64,000 nucleotides of DNA from Anaerolineae bacterium (GCA_022822545.1 JAJEBE010000006.1:124001-188000); one strand, 5' to 3'; positions 26,385 through 35,202 are shown, numbered from the stretch's first letter. The notes: generated by a model not told the origin, from the sequence alone. A program made the numbers and translations.

Positions 26385-26520
26385 CCCCACCCCAACGCCC
26401 CTCCCCGCAGGTCAGCATCTACGCGACCCACAAAGAGGGAGGGGCTTTAACTACTCATAAGCGCTACAGAAATCTCCCTTTCCCTCCTTGTGGGGGAAGG
26501 GGCCGGGGGATGGGGGGACA
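26385..26520. repeat. Composite GC-rich intergenic repeat
   Basis: Left part: CCCCACCCCAACGCCCCTCCC and GAGGGAGGGGCTTT; the arms GCCCCTCCC (26397-26405) and GGGAGGGGC (26437-26445) are perfectly complementary and followed by TTT, so it could act as a leaky terminator between binding protein and permease. Right part: CCCTTTCCCTC then GGGGGAAGGGGCCGGGGGAT. The same two-part layout recurs at 36305-36438. Confidence 0.7.
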
Positions 26521-26532
26521 GGAGCGCAGCGC

Positions 26533-27495
26533 TTGTCCGCTCACACATTGACCGCTAGCGACAAACCGCAGTCTTTCTCAATCGCCGATTGGTGGTCGCG
26601 CAACCAGCGGAAAGTCATCCCCTATATTTTCCTCGCGCCCTTCCTGCTGACATTTCTCATATTCACCGTCTACCCGGCGGGAGCGGCTTTCTTCCTCAGC
26701 TTTCAGCGCGTGCGCGGCTTCATAAGCCCGGAAGAAGGCGGCGGGGTCGTTTTGGAATACAAAGGTTTGGATAATTATGAGCGCCTGCTGATCAAAGACA
26801 AGCGCTTCCGCACCGCCATCATCAACGGCGCGGAATTCGCCGTCGGCACTGTGCTCATTCAAATGCCGATCGCGCTGGGCATGGCGCTGCTGATGAACGC
26901 GCCCCATATCCGCTTCAAAGTTCTGGCGCGATTAGCCTTCTTCGCGCCGTATATCACGTCGGCTATTGTCGTCGGCTGGATATTCACGCTGATCTTTCAG
27001 GACCGATACGGCTTGCTCAACGCCGCTCTGAGCACACTCGGGCTGGAGGGAGTCGGCTGGCTGACGGACAAGAGCTTCGTCATGCCGGCGCTGATCATCC
27101 TCGGCTTGTGGACCTGGTGCGGCTACAATTCGCTTTTCTTCCTGGCCGGCTTGCAGAACGTGCCCGATGACCTAAAAGAAGCGGCGCGCATCGACGGCGC
27201 GAACACGATACGCGTCTTCTGGCATATCACGATTCCCTTCTTGCGTCCCGTATTTGTCTTCGTCGTCATCACCGGTTTGATCGGCTCATTCAGCTTGTTC
27301 AGCCAGCCTTACTTGCTCTTCGACAGCGGCGCGGGACCGGGCGATGCCGGTTTATTCCCGGTGATGTATCTCTTCTTCATGGGCTTCGAAAACTTCCGTA
27401 TGGGCTACGCTTCCGCCATCGGCTATCTGCTGACTGTTATCATCCTGCTCATCACCGGGCTACAGCTTCTCTTATTTCGCCTGTGGCGGGTGTGA
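26533..27495 (+). CDS. Sugar ABC transporter permease, MalF/UgpA type
   Basis: A 320-residue permease, first span 'IPYIFLAPFLLTFLIFTVYP', EAA loop 'DLKEAARIDGANTIRVFWHI'. Start chosen as TTG 26533, because GGAG at 26521-26524 sits eight bases before it. An earlier TTG (26488) lies inside the intergenic repeat and has no site. It is probably co-transcribed with the binding-protein gene and the next permease, which overlaps its end by GTGA. Confidence 0.9.
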   Translation: MSAHTLTASDKPQSFSIADWWSRNQRKVIPYIFLAPFLLTFLIFTVYPAGAAFFLSFQRVRGFISPEEGGGVVLEYKGLDNYERLLIKDKRFRTAIINGAEFAVGTVLIQMPIALGMALLMNAPHIRFKVLARLAFFAPYITSAIVVGWIFTLIFQDRYGLLNAALSTLGLEGVGWLTDKSFVMPALIILGLWTWCGYNSLFFLAGLQNVPDDLKEAARIDGANTIRVFWHITIPFLRPVFVFVVITGLIGSFSLFSQPYLLFDSGAGPGDAGLFPVMYLFFMGFENFRMGYASAIGYLLTVIILLITGLQLLLFRLWRV

Positions 27496-28358
27496 GGCGG
27501 GCCGTGCAAACCAAGGTCAAGCGCGCGAATATAATGGGACCCGGCCGGGTCAACTTGATGTTTATGAATTCGGTCGTGCTCGTCGGCGTTTTGCTGACCG
27601 CGATCCCCTTCATCTACATGATCACCGCCAGTTTCCGCCAACAGGGCGAGCTTTATTCGCTGCCGGTGACCATCATGCCGAGAGAATGGCACGGCCACAA
27701 TTATGTTAAGCTCTTCGGCGATACAAACTTCGTCATTTGGTACGGCAATACTATTTTCACAGCCGGCCTTCGCACCGTGCTGGGCGTGTATTTCGCGGCA
27801 TTGGCCGGCGCCGCCTTCGCCAAATACAATTTTCGCTTCAAGCGCTTTTTTTTCTTTCTCGTCTTGGCGACTTTGACGCTGCCCTTTCAAGTGCTGCTCG
27901 TCCCGCTCTTTCTGATGATGGTCGATTTCGGCTGGGTGGACACCTATTGGGCGGTCATTGTGCCCGGCATCGTCGGCGCCTTTAATATCTTCCTTATGCG
28001 GCAATATATCGAAGCGGTTCCGGACGAACTCATGGATGCCGCCCGCATAGACGGCGCTTCGGAATTCGGCATCTTTCACCGCATCATCATCCCGCTCGTG
28101 CGCCCGGCCTTGGGCGTCGTGGCGATTTTGACCTTCGTCAACACCTGGAACGATTTTCTCTGGCCTCTTATCGTTCTGCATGATGACACAAAGTATCTGC
28201 TGTCGATCGGCATCGCCACCATGGACGGACCTTATGATGTCGAGATCGGCGCCATCATGGCCGCTTCCTTTCTCAGCACCTTGCCCATCCTTATCGTCTT
28301 CGTCCTGATGCAGCGGCAGATCATCGCCGGGCTCACCCAAGGGGCGATCCGCGGTTAA
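27492..28358 (+). CDS. Carbohydrate ABC transporter permease, MalG type
   Basis: A 288-residue permease, first span 'NSVVLVGVLLTAIPFIYMIT', coupling loop 'ELMDAARIDGASEFGIFHRI'. The GTG at 27492 overlaps the previous stop (GTGA); a GTG at 27504 is an alternative. Third gene of the second sugar importer. As in the first importer, no ATPase gene is present. Confidence 0.92.
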   Translation: MRRAVQTKVKRANIMGPGRVNLMFMNSVVLVGVLLTAIPFIYMITASFRQQGELYSLPVTIMPREWHGHNYVKLFGDTNFVIWYGNTIFTAGLRTVLGVYFAALAGAAFAKYNFRFKRFFFFLVLATLTLPFQVLLVPLFLMMVDFGWVDTYWAVIVPGIVGAFNIFLMRQYIEAVPDELMDAARIDGASEFGIFHRIIIPLVRPALGVVAILTFVNTWNDFLWPLIVLHDDTKYLLSIGIATMDGPYDVEIGAIMAASFLSTLPILIVFVLMQRQIIAGLTQGAIRG

Positions 28359-28450
28359 TATCCAATTCTCCTGTCTTGATCGCCCGCTTGGACAAGTCGC
28401 CGTCATTGGCTACCATTGGGCTATCAGTCAAGTTGCCGCGGAGCGCCGGC

Positions 28451-29392
28451 ATGATCTCATTTCGACTTTGGCGAAGCATAAGCGATGCCGCCAGCGACGA
28501 CCCGATATTTCGGCGCGCCAGCCAGTTCCAGCGGAGCGCGCCCACGCCAAGTCGCCGCCGGCGCAGGCTGCCGCGTTTGCTGCTTCTCCCCGCGGTTCTC
28601 GCGCTGGTCGCCGCAGTCGTCCATTCGCCGGGGCTGCTGGTTCTGCTCTTGCTCGTGCCCATCCTCTTGATCATGCTGATGGTGGCATCGCCGGTCTTGC
28701 TGCCGCTGTATGCCTGGGCGGCGGGCGCGCGACTGACGAGCGAAGTCATCAACGGCATCTTCCGCGAGAAGCATCAGTATACCTACGACCTCATCTGCGC
28801 CTCGACGCGGGGCGCGCTGGCGGCGAGCTGGTCCTTCGCGACGGGCATCTTGCATTGCTGCGACTGGTTCACCCCGCTGCGCTGGGGCACGCGTCTGACC
28901 ATGCGCGCGGGCATGGCGCTGCTGGGCGGGCTGAGCGTCTTCGCGCTGCTCGCGGCGATAGCGGGCGGACAAGCCTTCGGCTTCGAGCAAGCGCGGCTAT
29001 TGCTGATGGCGACGCTCTTGCTGGCGCTCTATTACAGCAACATGACGCAGACCCTGGCACTGAGCCTGGTTGTCGGGCTATATGCCAGCAGCTTCGATCT
29101 GTCGCGGCAGGACTCGATGCTGATTGGCCTCTTCTTGTACGCGCTGCTGTCACTGCTGCCGCTATTGGCGGGCGCGCTGGTCCTGGTCGCTTTCGGAATG
29201 CTGGCGGTTGAGCCAGGGCCGGCGGCGCGGATGCTGGTCGAGGCGGGGGCGCTACTGCTGGCAGTCGGCGCCCGTGAGGGGGCGATTGGGCTGTTGTGGC
29301 GGGGATTGGGGCGACGGTTGGAGTGGGGAGTAGATCGTTCCAGCCAGCGTCAACTGGTGCGAAGGAGCATCTCGTTCAGCGTGGCACCCTGA
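28451..29392 (+). CDS. Uncharacterised multi-pass membrane protein
   Basis: A 313-residue protein that I do not recognise. After an Arg-rich N terminus (SRRRRRLPRLLL) come two close hydrophobic spans ('LPAVLALVAAVVHSPGLLVL' and 'LLVPILLIMLMVASPVLLPL'). A hydrophilic segment with 'GIFREKHQYTYDLICAST' follows, then about four further spans rich in Leu and Ala. The positive-inside pattern suggests a cytoplasmic N terminus. ATG 28451 is preferred; the extension to 28376 is not membrane-like and lacks a site. It follows the second importer by 92 bases and could be its last gene, though no link is evident. Composition matches the neighbours. Confidence 0.65.
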   Translation: MISFRLWRSISDAASDDPIFRRASQFQRSAPTPSRRRRRLPRLLLLPAVLALVAAVVHSPGLLVLLLLVPILLIMLMVASPVLLPLYAWAAGARLTSEVINGIFREKHQYTYDLICASTRGALAASWSFATGILHCCDWFTPLRWGTRLTMRAGMALLGGLSVFALLAAIAGGQAFGFEQARLLLMATLLLALYYSNMTQTLALSLVVGLYASSFDLSRQDSMLIGLFLYALLSLLPLLAGALVLVAFGMLAVEPGPAARMLVEAGALLLAVGAREGAIGLLWRGLGRRLEWGVDRSSQRQLVRRSISFSVAP

Positions 29393-29443
29393 CCCCTCCA
29401 AGAGAAGATCCAGCGCTCTAGGCAGATATTTTCGTTAGCATCT

Positions 29444-30094
29444 TCACTTAGCAGCTCGCCCCAAAGCCCGCTCATACCCCGCCCGCGTATCCACATCCAG
29501 CAGCACGCCCTCATCCGCCACATCCACCAAACGCAACCGCGACCCCCGCAGCGCAGCCCGCGGCATCGCCCCCGCCGGCAAGTCCAGCATCGCCCGCCAG
29601 TACGCCCGATCCAGCAGCACCGGATGCCCGCGCCGACCCTCGTAACGCGGCGCCAGGTTCCAGCCCGCCTCGTGCCCCGCCGACAACTTCCGTATCACAT
29701 CAACGGACACCAAGGGCATATCAGCCGGCTGAATGAAGGTCGCCCCCAAATCACTCGGCAGCGCGCTCAAGCCAGCCTTCACCGAAGACAGGATCTCGCC
29801 GGTCGCATAGTCGGGATTGTGGACGGTTTTCACGGCGAGGTCAGCGAGGGCGGCGCGCACCTCGGGGGCATCGCGGCCGGTCACAACAAAGACATCGCTC
29901 AGCCCGGCTTGCAAAAACTTGGCCGCCACATGCGCGACCAGCGGCTGACCGTCGCGCCAGGGCAGCAGAACCTTGTTCTCCACCATGCGCGAGGACAATC
30001 CCGCCGCCAGAATAATCGCGCCAAAGCGTGAAAAATCTGCGGTTTCATCTCCCCCTCCCTCTTTATAGGGGAGGGGGCCGGGGGGTGGGGGCAT
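29444..30094 (-). CDS. MobA-like molybdenum cofactor nucleotidyltransferase
   Basis: A 216-residue NTP-transferase-fold protein of the MocA/MobA type. 'IILAAGLSSRMVENKVLLPW' is the nucleotide-binding motif and 'FIQPADMPLVSVDVI' the metal-binding Asp motif. It would transfer CMP or GMP to molybdopterin, making the dinucleotide cofactor of molybdenum hydroxylases. Last gene of the maturation run from 34418. The only plausible start, ATG 30092-30094, lies four bases after the previous stop. It makes residues 2-15 (P-P-P-P-G-P-L-P-Y-K-E-G-G-G) come from the GC-rich repeat at 30046-30091. Confidence 0.9.
   Translation of the reverse strand: MPPPPGPLPYKEGGGDETADFSRFGAIILAAGLSSRMVENKVLLPWRDGQPLVAHVAAKFLQAGLSDVFVVTGRDAPEVRAALADLAVKTVHNPDYATGEILSSVKAGLSALPSDLGATFIQPADMPLVSVDVIRKLSAGHEAGWNLAPRYEGRRGHPVLLDRAYWRAMLDLPAGAMPRAALRGSRLRLVDVADEGVLLDVDTRAGYERALGRAAK
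30046..30091. repeat. GC-rich palindromic repeat at the start of the MobA-like gene
   Basis: CTCCCCCTCCCTC, TTTATA, GGGGAGGGGGCCGGGGGGTGGGG: the same unit as the right halves of the elements at 26385 and 36305. Here it is read through as the first codons of a gene. Confidence 0.75.
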
Positions 30095-30098
30095 GATG

Positions 30099-31109
30099 TC
30101 AGTCCGTCTTGCTGCGCGGCATCGGCCGCTCGGCGATATCTTTGAGCAGGCCGCCATGCCCCATCGAAACCAGGTTGGCGCGGGTCAAGCGCTCGCCGCT
30201 GAGCAGGCGCGGCAGAATCCAGTCGATGACGTTGGTCTTGGGCGACTTGACGCAGCCGGGCGCGCCCACCACCGGAACATCGCCCAGGTAGCCCAGCATC
30301 AGCAGCGTGCCCGGATCGACCGGCACACCGTGCAGCGTGATGCTGCCGCCGGCTCGCCGCAGCGCTGAGGGCACGATGTCTTCGCGGTCGATAATCGCCG
30401 AGATGCTCGCCACCAGGATGAGATCGGCCTGGGCAAATGATTGTATCGCTTCGGCGATGGCGCCGGCATCGTGGGCGGTGTAGCGGGCTTCGAGCAGGCA
30501 GCTGCCCCAGCCTTCGATCCGCCGCCGCACCGGCTGGTGGAAACTCTTCAGCAGGCGTTCGCGCGCCCCTTCGGCGCCGGAGACGATGAGCGCGACGCGC
30601 TTCGCCAGCAGAGGCCGCACTTGCAGCACATCGGCGCCCGCTTCGGCGATGCGTTCTACATCCACCACGCGGGCCGCCGGCACGCCAAAAGGCACCACCT
30701 TGACCAGCGCCACCATCTCGCCGGCATCAACCAGGCTGTAGGCGCGCAGGGTCGCGATGGTGATGCCATCGTAGATATTGTTGATCAGCTCCAGCGTCGG
30801 CACGTTGACGTGAAGCACGCCGCGTTCCGCCGCCCTGAGGTTGGCCCGGCCAACGCCGGGGGCGCGCACGTTGACATGGTCGCCGGCCACGACTGCGCCG
30901 ATACGCGCTGCGGCCGCGTCTTCGTGCAGGTCGGCTTCGCCAAGTTGGGTGACGATGATGCGGGTCTTGCCCATGTCGCGCAGTGCCGCGATATCGTCCT
31001 CGCTCAGCCAATGCCCTTTGTTGAAGACAAGTTTGCCGGCATCGTTGTAAAGCTTGTGCGCCAGGATGCCGCCGACCGCCTCGTCCAGCCCGACCTCACC
31101 GAACTTCAT
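30099..31109 (-). CDS. Molybdopterin-binding (MoCF domain) protein
   Basis: A 336-residue protein of the MoeA/MogA-like group. The N-terminal part ('MKFGEVGLDEAVGGILAHKL') resembles the MoeA start; the C-terminal MoCF domain is seen in 'DLILVASISAIIDREDIVPSAL' and 'VPVVGAPGCVKSPKTNVIDW'. It probably binds molybdopterin during cofactor insertion. It lies between XdhC/CoxI and the MobA-like gene, as in clusters that mature xanthine dehydrogenase or CO dehydrogenase. ATG 31109 is used; GTG 31112 directly precedes it. Confidence 0.85.
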   Translation of the reverse strand: MKFGEVGLDEAVGGILAHKLYNDAGKLVFNKGHWLSEDDIAALRDMGKTRIIVTQLGEADLHEDAAAARIGAVVAGDHVNVRAPGVGRANLRAAERGVLHVNVPTLELINNIYDGITIATLRAYSLVDAGEMVALVKVVPFGVPAARVVDVERIAEAGADVLQVRPLLAKRVALIVSGAEGARERLLKSFHQPVRRRIEGWGSCLLEARYTAHDAGAIAEAIQSFAQADLILVASISAIIDREDIVPSALRRAGGSITLHGVPVDPGTLLMLGYLGDVPVVGAPGCVKSPKTNVIDWILPRLLSGERLTRANLVSMGHGGLLKDIAERPMPRSKTD

Positions 31110-31122
31110 CACGAACGACCTC

Positions 31123-32181
31123 CTAGTGGGTGTCTACGCGCAGCCCGTTGCGGACGGCGATGATCTCCGCCAGGATGCTGACGGCGATTTCTTCCGGACT
31201 GCTTGAGCCGATTTCGATGCCGATCGGCGTGCGGATTCGCTTGATGAGCTCGTCGCTCAAGCCCGCTTCTTTCAAGCGCGCCACTCGTTGCCGATGCGTG
31301 CGCCCGCTGCTCAAGACGCCGATATAGGGGATATCGGCCGGCAGCGCCGTGATCAGCGCCTTGTCATCGATTTTGGGGTCGTGCGTCAAGACTGCGAGAT
31401 AAGTGCTGCGATCCAGGCCCAGCGCGGGCAAGGCTTTGTCGGGATAGGCATGGCTGATATTCGCCACATCGGGAAAGCGCTCGCGCGAGGCGAAAGCCGC
31501 CCGCGGATCGACAATCGAGACGCGGAAGCCGACCTGAGTCGCCATTCTATGCAGCGGTATCGCGACGTGCACGCCGCCGATGAGAATCAGATGCGGGCGC
31601 TCCACCTGCATATCGACCATGACGCGCGTCTCGCCCAGCGTGACGATGCCGCTCTTGCGGCTGCTTGCCGCGATCGCCTTCATCTCGGCCAATATATTTT
31701 CGTCAAGGGAGTCGGTCCGATACAAAACTTCGCCGGCCGCGTCAAGCAATACTTTCTCGCCAATCAGCGCGCCATCCATAAACGTGACGGTCACGCCAAA
31801 GTTGTCGTTATACGCCAGCTCGGCCAGCGCATCCCACCAGAGGGAATCCAAGGGCTCGACGAAGACTTCGATGCTGCCGCCGCAGGTCAAGCCCACTTCC
31901 CAGGCCATGTCATCGGCGACGCCGAATTTCAGCAGGCGCGCTTTGCCCCTTTTCATGCCCGCCAGCGCTTCTTCCACGACCGCGCCTTCGACGCAGCCGC
32001 CGCTGACGGAGCCGATCATCGCCGGCGCTCCTTGTCTGCCAACCCCATCACTTTGAGAGGCTACACCCATCTTCGAGCCTTCGCGGCGCGGCGCCGAACC
32101 CCAGGTCTTGACCACCGTCGCCAGCGCCACCGAGCGCTCTTCCGCCAGCCAGCGATTCATCGTATTGAGGATGTCTAACAT
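31123..32181 (-). CDS. coxI: XdhC/CoxI-family molybdenum cofactor maturation protein
   Basis: A 352-residue protein. The N-terminal XdhC_CoxI domain has 'ATVVKTWGSAPRREGSKM' and the Cys-containing 'SVSGGCVEGAVVEEAL'; the C-terminal Rossmann domain has 'PHLILIGGVHVAIPLHRMA' and 'IGVLSSGRTHRQRVARLKEA'. XdhC-type proteins bind the cofactor, promote sulfuration and deliver it to molybdenum hydroxylases. AGGAGG (minus strand) lies one base before ATG 32184 and four before ATG 32181, so the second is taken. It follows the CoxE-like gene by ten bases. Confidence 0.92.
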   Translation of the reverse strand: MLDILNTMNRWLAEERSVALATVVKTWGSAPRREGSKMGVASQSDGVGRQGAPAMIGSVSGGCVEGAVVEEALAGMKRGKARLLKFGVADDMAWEVGLTCGGSIEVFVEPLDSLWWDALAELAYNDNFGVTVTFMDGALIGEKVLLDAAGEVLYRTDSLDENILAEMKAIAASSRKSGIVTLGETRVMVDMQVERPHLILIGGVHVAIPLHRMATQVGFRVSIVDPRAAFASRERFPDVANISHAYPDKALPALGLDRSTYLAVLTHDPKIDDKALITALPADIPYIGVLSSGRTHRQRVARLKEAGLSDELIKRIRTPIGIEIGSSSPEEIAVSILAEIIAVRNGLRVDTH

Positions 32182-32191
32182 CATGCCTCCT

Positions 32192-33436
32192 CTATGCCAA
32201 ATACCGCTTGCGATAGGCATCGGCGCTGGGCCGCCCGTTGAGGTTCTGCAGCGCTTTGACAATCACTTCGAGATTGGCCAGATTGGTGATTGGCAGAAAG
32301 TCATGCACGTAGGGCAGCAGGGCCTGCGCGCCGCGCGTCAGCGGCTCATATTCCGGGACATCCAGGAGCGGGTTCAGCCAGATAAGCCGCTTGCAGGCCA
32401 GCCGCAGTCGCGCCATTTCCCGGTGCAGCAAGGGGATATCGCCGCGATCCCAGCCGTCCGTGATCATGATGACGATGGCGCCGCGTCCAAGCACCCGCCG
32501 CGCCCAGACCCAATTGAAGCGATGCAGGCACTCCCCCGTCATCGTGCCGCCGCCCCATTGCAAAACCGTCTGACCGATGTCCTCCAGGGCGTCATCGACA
32601 TTCTTCTGTCGTATCTGCCGCGTTATCCGCGTGATATCGGTGCTGTAGACGAAGGACTCCACTTGGTAAAGCGAGCCGGCCAAAGTGTGCATGAAGTGCA
32701 GCAGAATACGGGTGTAGCGCTCCATGCTGCCGCTGATATCGCATAGCAGCACGACCGGCCGCGGTTTCTCTTTGCGGCGGTGTGTCGGCAAGCGTGTCAC
32801 ATCACCCCGTTTGCGGATTATATCTTTCATCAGCCGGCGCATATTGATCTGCCGCCCTTTGCCATTTTGAAAGCGGCGCGTTCGGCGCAAGCCCAGCGAG
32901 TCCGGCATTTTGGCGATCATGCGCTTCGCCATCTCCAGTTCTTCGGCAGTCATATCGGCAAAGTCTTTGTTGCGCAGGCGCTCCTGCCGGCTGTAGGTCG
33001 GCACCAGCGCGATCATGCTCGAATCCAGTTCGTCAGCGGAGGCGCCGTTTTCGCTGGGGCTGGCGTCCAAAGGCGGCAGGAATTGCGTCTTTTTCTTGCG
33101 CCGCTCCTCGCCCAGCGATTGCAGATTCAAGGTGGTGAAACCATCCGAGGGTCGCCGCCAAAAGAGATCGAAGGCTTCATCGAAATAATCAAGTTCCTTT
33201 GGGTGGGATACCAGGTGCGCGCGCAAGGTGTAGTAGAAATCCTGCTTGCGCCCGAGTTGGATATGCGCCAGCGCCCGCCCGACCTCCATCATGCGGTTGG
33301 GCGTCACATTCATGCCCAGTGCGCGGCAGACCCGCCCAAACAAAATCAGGTTGTGCGTCAGCTTGCCGCCATGATACGCATAAGGCGCATCGGCCGGCCC
33401 AAGGAAGAGACTTTTAATCGGTGGATCGTTGGACAT
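32192..33436 (-). CDS. coxE: CoxE-like VWA-domain protein
   Basis: A 414-residue protein with a C-terminal von Willebrand A domain. The MIDAS motif 'VVLLCDISGSMERYTRILL' (DxSxS) is intact and 'VIMITDGWDRGD' supplies the distal Asp. The N-terminal half is helical, with a charged stretch 'RRTRRFQNGKGRQINMRRLM'. CoxE works with the MoxR-type ATPase CoxD in building the metal centre of aerobic CO dehydrogenase (known for Oligotropha). The CoxD-like gene is directly upstream, separated by a short repeat. Confidence 0.92.
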   Translation of the reverse strand: MSNDPPIKSLFLGPADAPYAYHGGKLTHNLILFGRVCRALGMNVTPNRMMEVGRALAHIQLGRKQDFYYTLRAHLVSHPKELDYFDEAFDLFWRRPSDGFTTLNLQSLGEERRKKKTQFLPPLDASPSENGASADELDSSMIALVPTYSRQERLRNKDFADMTAEELEMAKRMIAKMPDSLGLRRTRRFQNGKGRQINMRRLMKDIIRKRGDVTRLPTHRRKEKPRPVVLLCDISGSMERYTRILLHFMHTLAGSLYQVESFVYSTDITRITRQIRQKNVDDALEDIGQTVLQWGGGTMTGECLHRFNWVWARRVLGRGAIVIMITDGWDRGDIPLLHREMARLRLACKRLIWLNPLLDVPEYEPLTRGAQALLPYVHDFLPITNLANLEVIVKALQNLNGRPSADAYRKRYLA

Positions 33437-33466
33437 CTTAAGTCTTACGGTTGTCGATACGGAAGA

Positions 33467-33486
33467 CCCAGTGGCTCGCCCCTACA
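33467..33486. repeat. TGTAGGGGCGAGCC short repeat
   Basis: Minus-strand TGTAGGGGCGAGCCACTGGG, a partial member of the dispersed family, in the 67-base gap between the CoxD-like and CoxE-like genes. Confidence 0.55.
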
Positions 33487-33503
33487 ATTCGATTGCGATT
33501 GAG

Positions 33504-34418
33504 TTAGCTCGCCCGCTGCGCCTCGACTTTGGCGCGTTCGATCATGTTCTGGATGGTCGTCGCATCCAGCATTTCGACATCATCTTGATACTTGAGGATC
33601 ACGCCAAGCGTATCCTGCACCGTCTCCAGGGACAATTCGTTCTGGTCCAACGCGATTAGGGCGGCGGTCCAATCCAGCGTCTCGGCGATGCCCGGGCGCT
33701 TGAACAACTCCATCGAGCGCATATCTTGTATGAAGGCCGTGATCTGCCGCGCCAGCATCGGCGATACATCCGGCGCTTTGCGCTCGACAATCTGCAGCTC
33801 CTTGCGGAATTGCGGATAGTCGATCCAATAATAGAGGCAGCGCCGCTTCAAGGCATCGTGAATCTCGCGGGTGCGGTTGGATGTCACCACTACGACCGGC
33901 GGCGCGCTTGCCGAGATCGTGCCCAACTCCGGTATCGTGATTTGAAAGTCGGAAAGCAGCTCGAGCAAGAAAGCTTCAAATTCTTCGTCAGAGCGGTCCA
34001 ACTCGTCAATCAGCAAGACCGGCGCGCTGCCATTGCTGCTCTGTTCGATCGCTTGCAGCAGCGGCCGCTTCAGCAAGAAGCGCGGGGAGAAAAGCTCGTC
34101 TTCCATCGCCGCGCGCGTCATGCCTTCGCTTTCCATCAGGCGCAGGTGCAAGATCTGCCCGGCGTAATTCCACTCGTAGACCGCCGTGTTGATATCCAGC
34201 CCCTCGTAGCATTGCATGCGAATAAGCTCTGTGCCCAGCAGGCCTGAGAGCACCTTTGCGATTTCTGTCTTGCCGACGCCGGCATCGCCCTCCAGGAAGA
34301 GCGGTTTGCCCGTCTTCAGCGCCAGATAAATCGCCACCGCCAAGCCGCGCTCGGCGATATAGTCTTGCTCGCCCAAAGCGGCTTGCAACTCGTCAACGGA
34401 AGTAAATTGTGAAGTCAT
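33504..34418 (-). CDS. coxD: CoxD-like MoxR-family AAA+ ATPase
   Basis: A 304-residue ATPase: Walker A 'FLEGDAGVGKTEIAKVL', Walker B 'PVLLIDELDRSDEEFEAFLL', sensor 1 'VVVVTSNRTREIHDALKRRC'. It matches the CoxD branch of MoxR ATPases, which remodel CO dehydrogenase during insertion of the copper-sulfur-molybdenum centre. First gene of the minus-strand run CoxD, CoxE, XdhC/CoxI, MoCF, MobA-like. No coxM, coxS or coxL gene is in the window, so the client enzyme is encoded elsewhere. Confidence 0.94.
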   Translation of the reverse strand: MTSQFTSVDELQAALGEQDYIAERGLAVAIYLALKTGKPLFLEGDAGVGKTEIAKVLSGLLGTELIRMQCYEGLDINTAVYEWNYAGQILHLRLMESEGMTRAAMEDELFSPRFLLKRPLLQAIEQSSNGSAPVLLIDELDRSDEEFEAFLLELLSDFQITIPELGTISASAPPVVVVTSNRTREIHDALKRRCLYYWIDYPQFRKELQIVERKAPDVSPMLARQITAFIQDMRSMELFKRPGIAETLDWTAALIALDQNELSLETVQDTLGVILKYQDDVEMLDATTIQNMIERAKVEAQRAS

Positions 34419-34506
34419 CGCATCCCAAATGTTTCGCCAATACGGCCGCTTATTCTAACGCATGGCGGGCAAGAATCGCAGGGCGGCTTGGGCCGGCGCG
34501 CCGTGC

Positions 34507-34983
34507 TCAGGCGATCCAGTCTCGCCACATCTGCGTCAAGGGCTTGTCCATCGTCTTGGCATAGACGCTGACCTTGCCATAGAAGATCAGGAGCGCTTCC
34601 CGCAGGATATCCAGGCTGATGTGTACCGGCACTTCATAACCGCCGCGGTCCATCTGCTTCTCCGCGACATCTTCATCGGTGACAGATTCGACAGCCGCTT
34701 CAAGCTCGGCGTCAAGCTGCTTGTACCAAGTCTTCAGGGCGGCGACGCTTTTGCTGTAGCGGTCATCGTTCGCGCGGTAACTGAAGTCAATCTTGAAGGT
34801 CTTGAATGATTGCGCGTAGGCGTATTGCGCCTCGCCAAGCTCGCGGCAGAGTTCGCCCAGGGTCGGGTTGCCGCCGCCCGGCGAGAACGCCAGATCTTCG
34901 TCCGTGATCGCCTCCAGCAACTCATCGCGCAACTGCGTGTACATGCGGTTCAAATCCCAAAATTCTTTGATCTGCGCGTTCAT
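34507..34983 (-). CDS. DinB-like protein
   Basis: A 158-residue helical protein resembling the DinB superfamily ('FWDLNRMYTQLRDELLEAI', 'NPTLGELCRELGEAQYAYAQ'). The usual metal-binding histidines are not conserved: the position after the second helix has 'GEAQYAYAQ'. It may therefore be a non-metal member. Function unknown. GGAGGAG precedes ATG 34983; the longer frame to 35019 includes this site. It stands alone downstream of the divergent alcohol dehydrogenase. Confidence 0.65.
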   Translation of the reverse strand: MNAQIKEFWDLNRMYTQLRDELLEAITDEDLAFSPGGGNPTLGELCRELGEAQYAYAQSFKTFKIDFSYRANDDRYSKSVAALKTWYKQLDAELEAAVESVTDEDVAEKQMDRGGYEVPVHISLDILREALLIFYGKVSVYAKTMDKPLTQMWRDWIA

Positions 34984-35202
34984 TTTCTCCTCCGATAAAC
35001 ATCGCGTATTGGCGAGCAATTATAGGCGGAGGCGGGGCGTCGCATAAAGGGGCGTCTCTGTGACCTCAAAATACTCGGTGTACTCGGTGGCTAATGTTGT
35101 ACTGCCGATTCCGCGATTTGTGGCGCGATGCCTACCGCCTGAATTACAATCAAGTTGTCCATAGTACGCGAACCGACGGAGATCAAGACAAGGGGAAACC
35201 GC

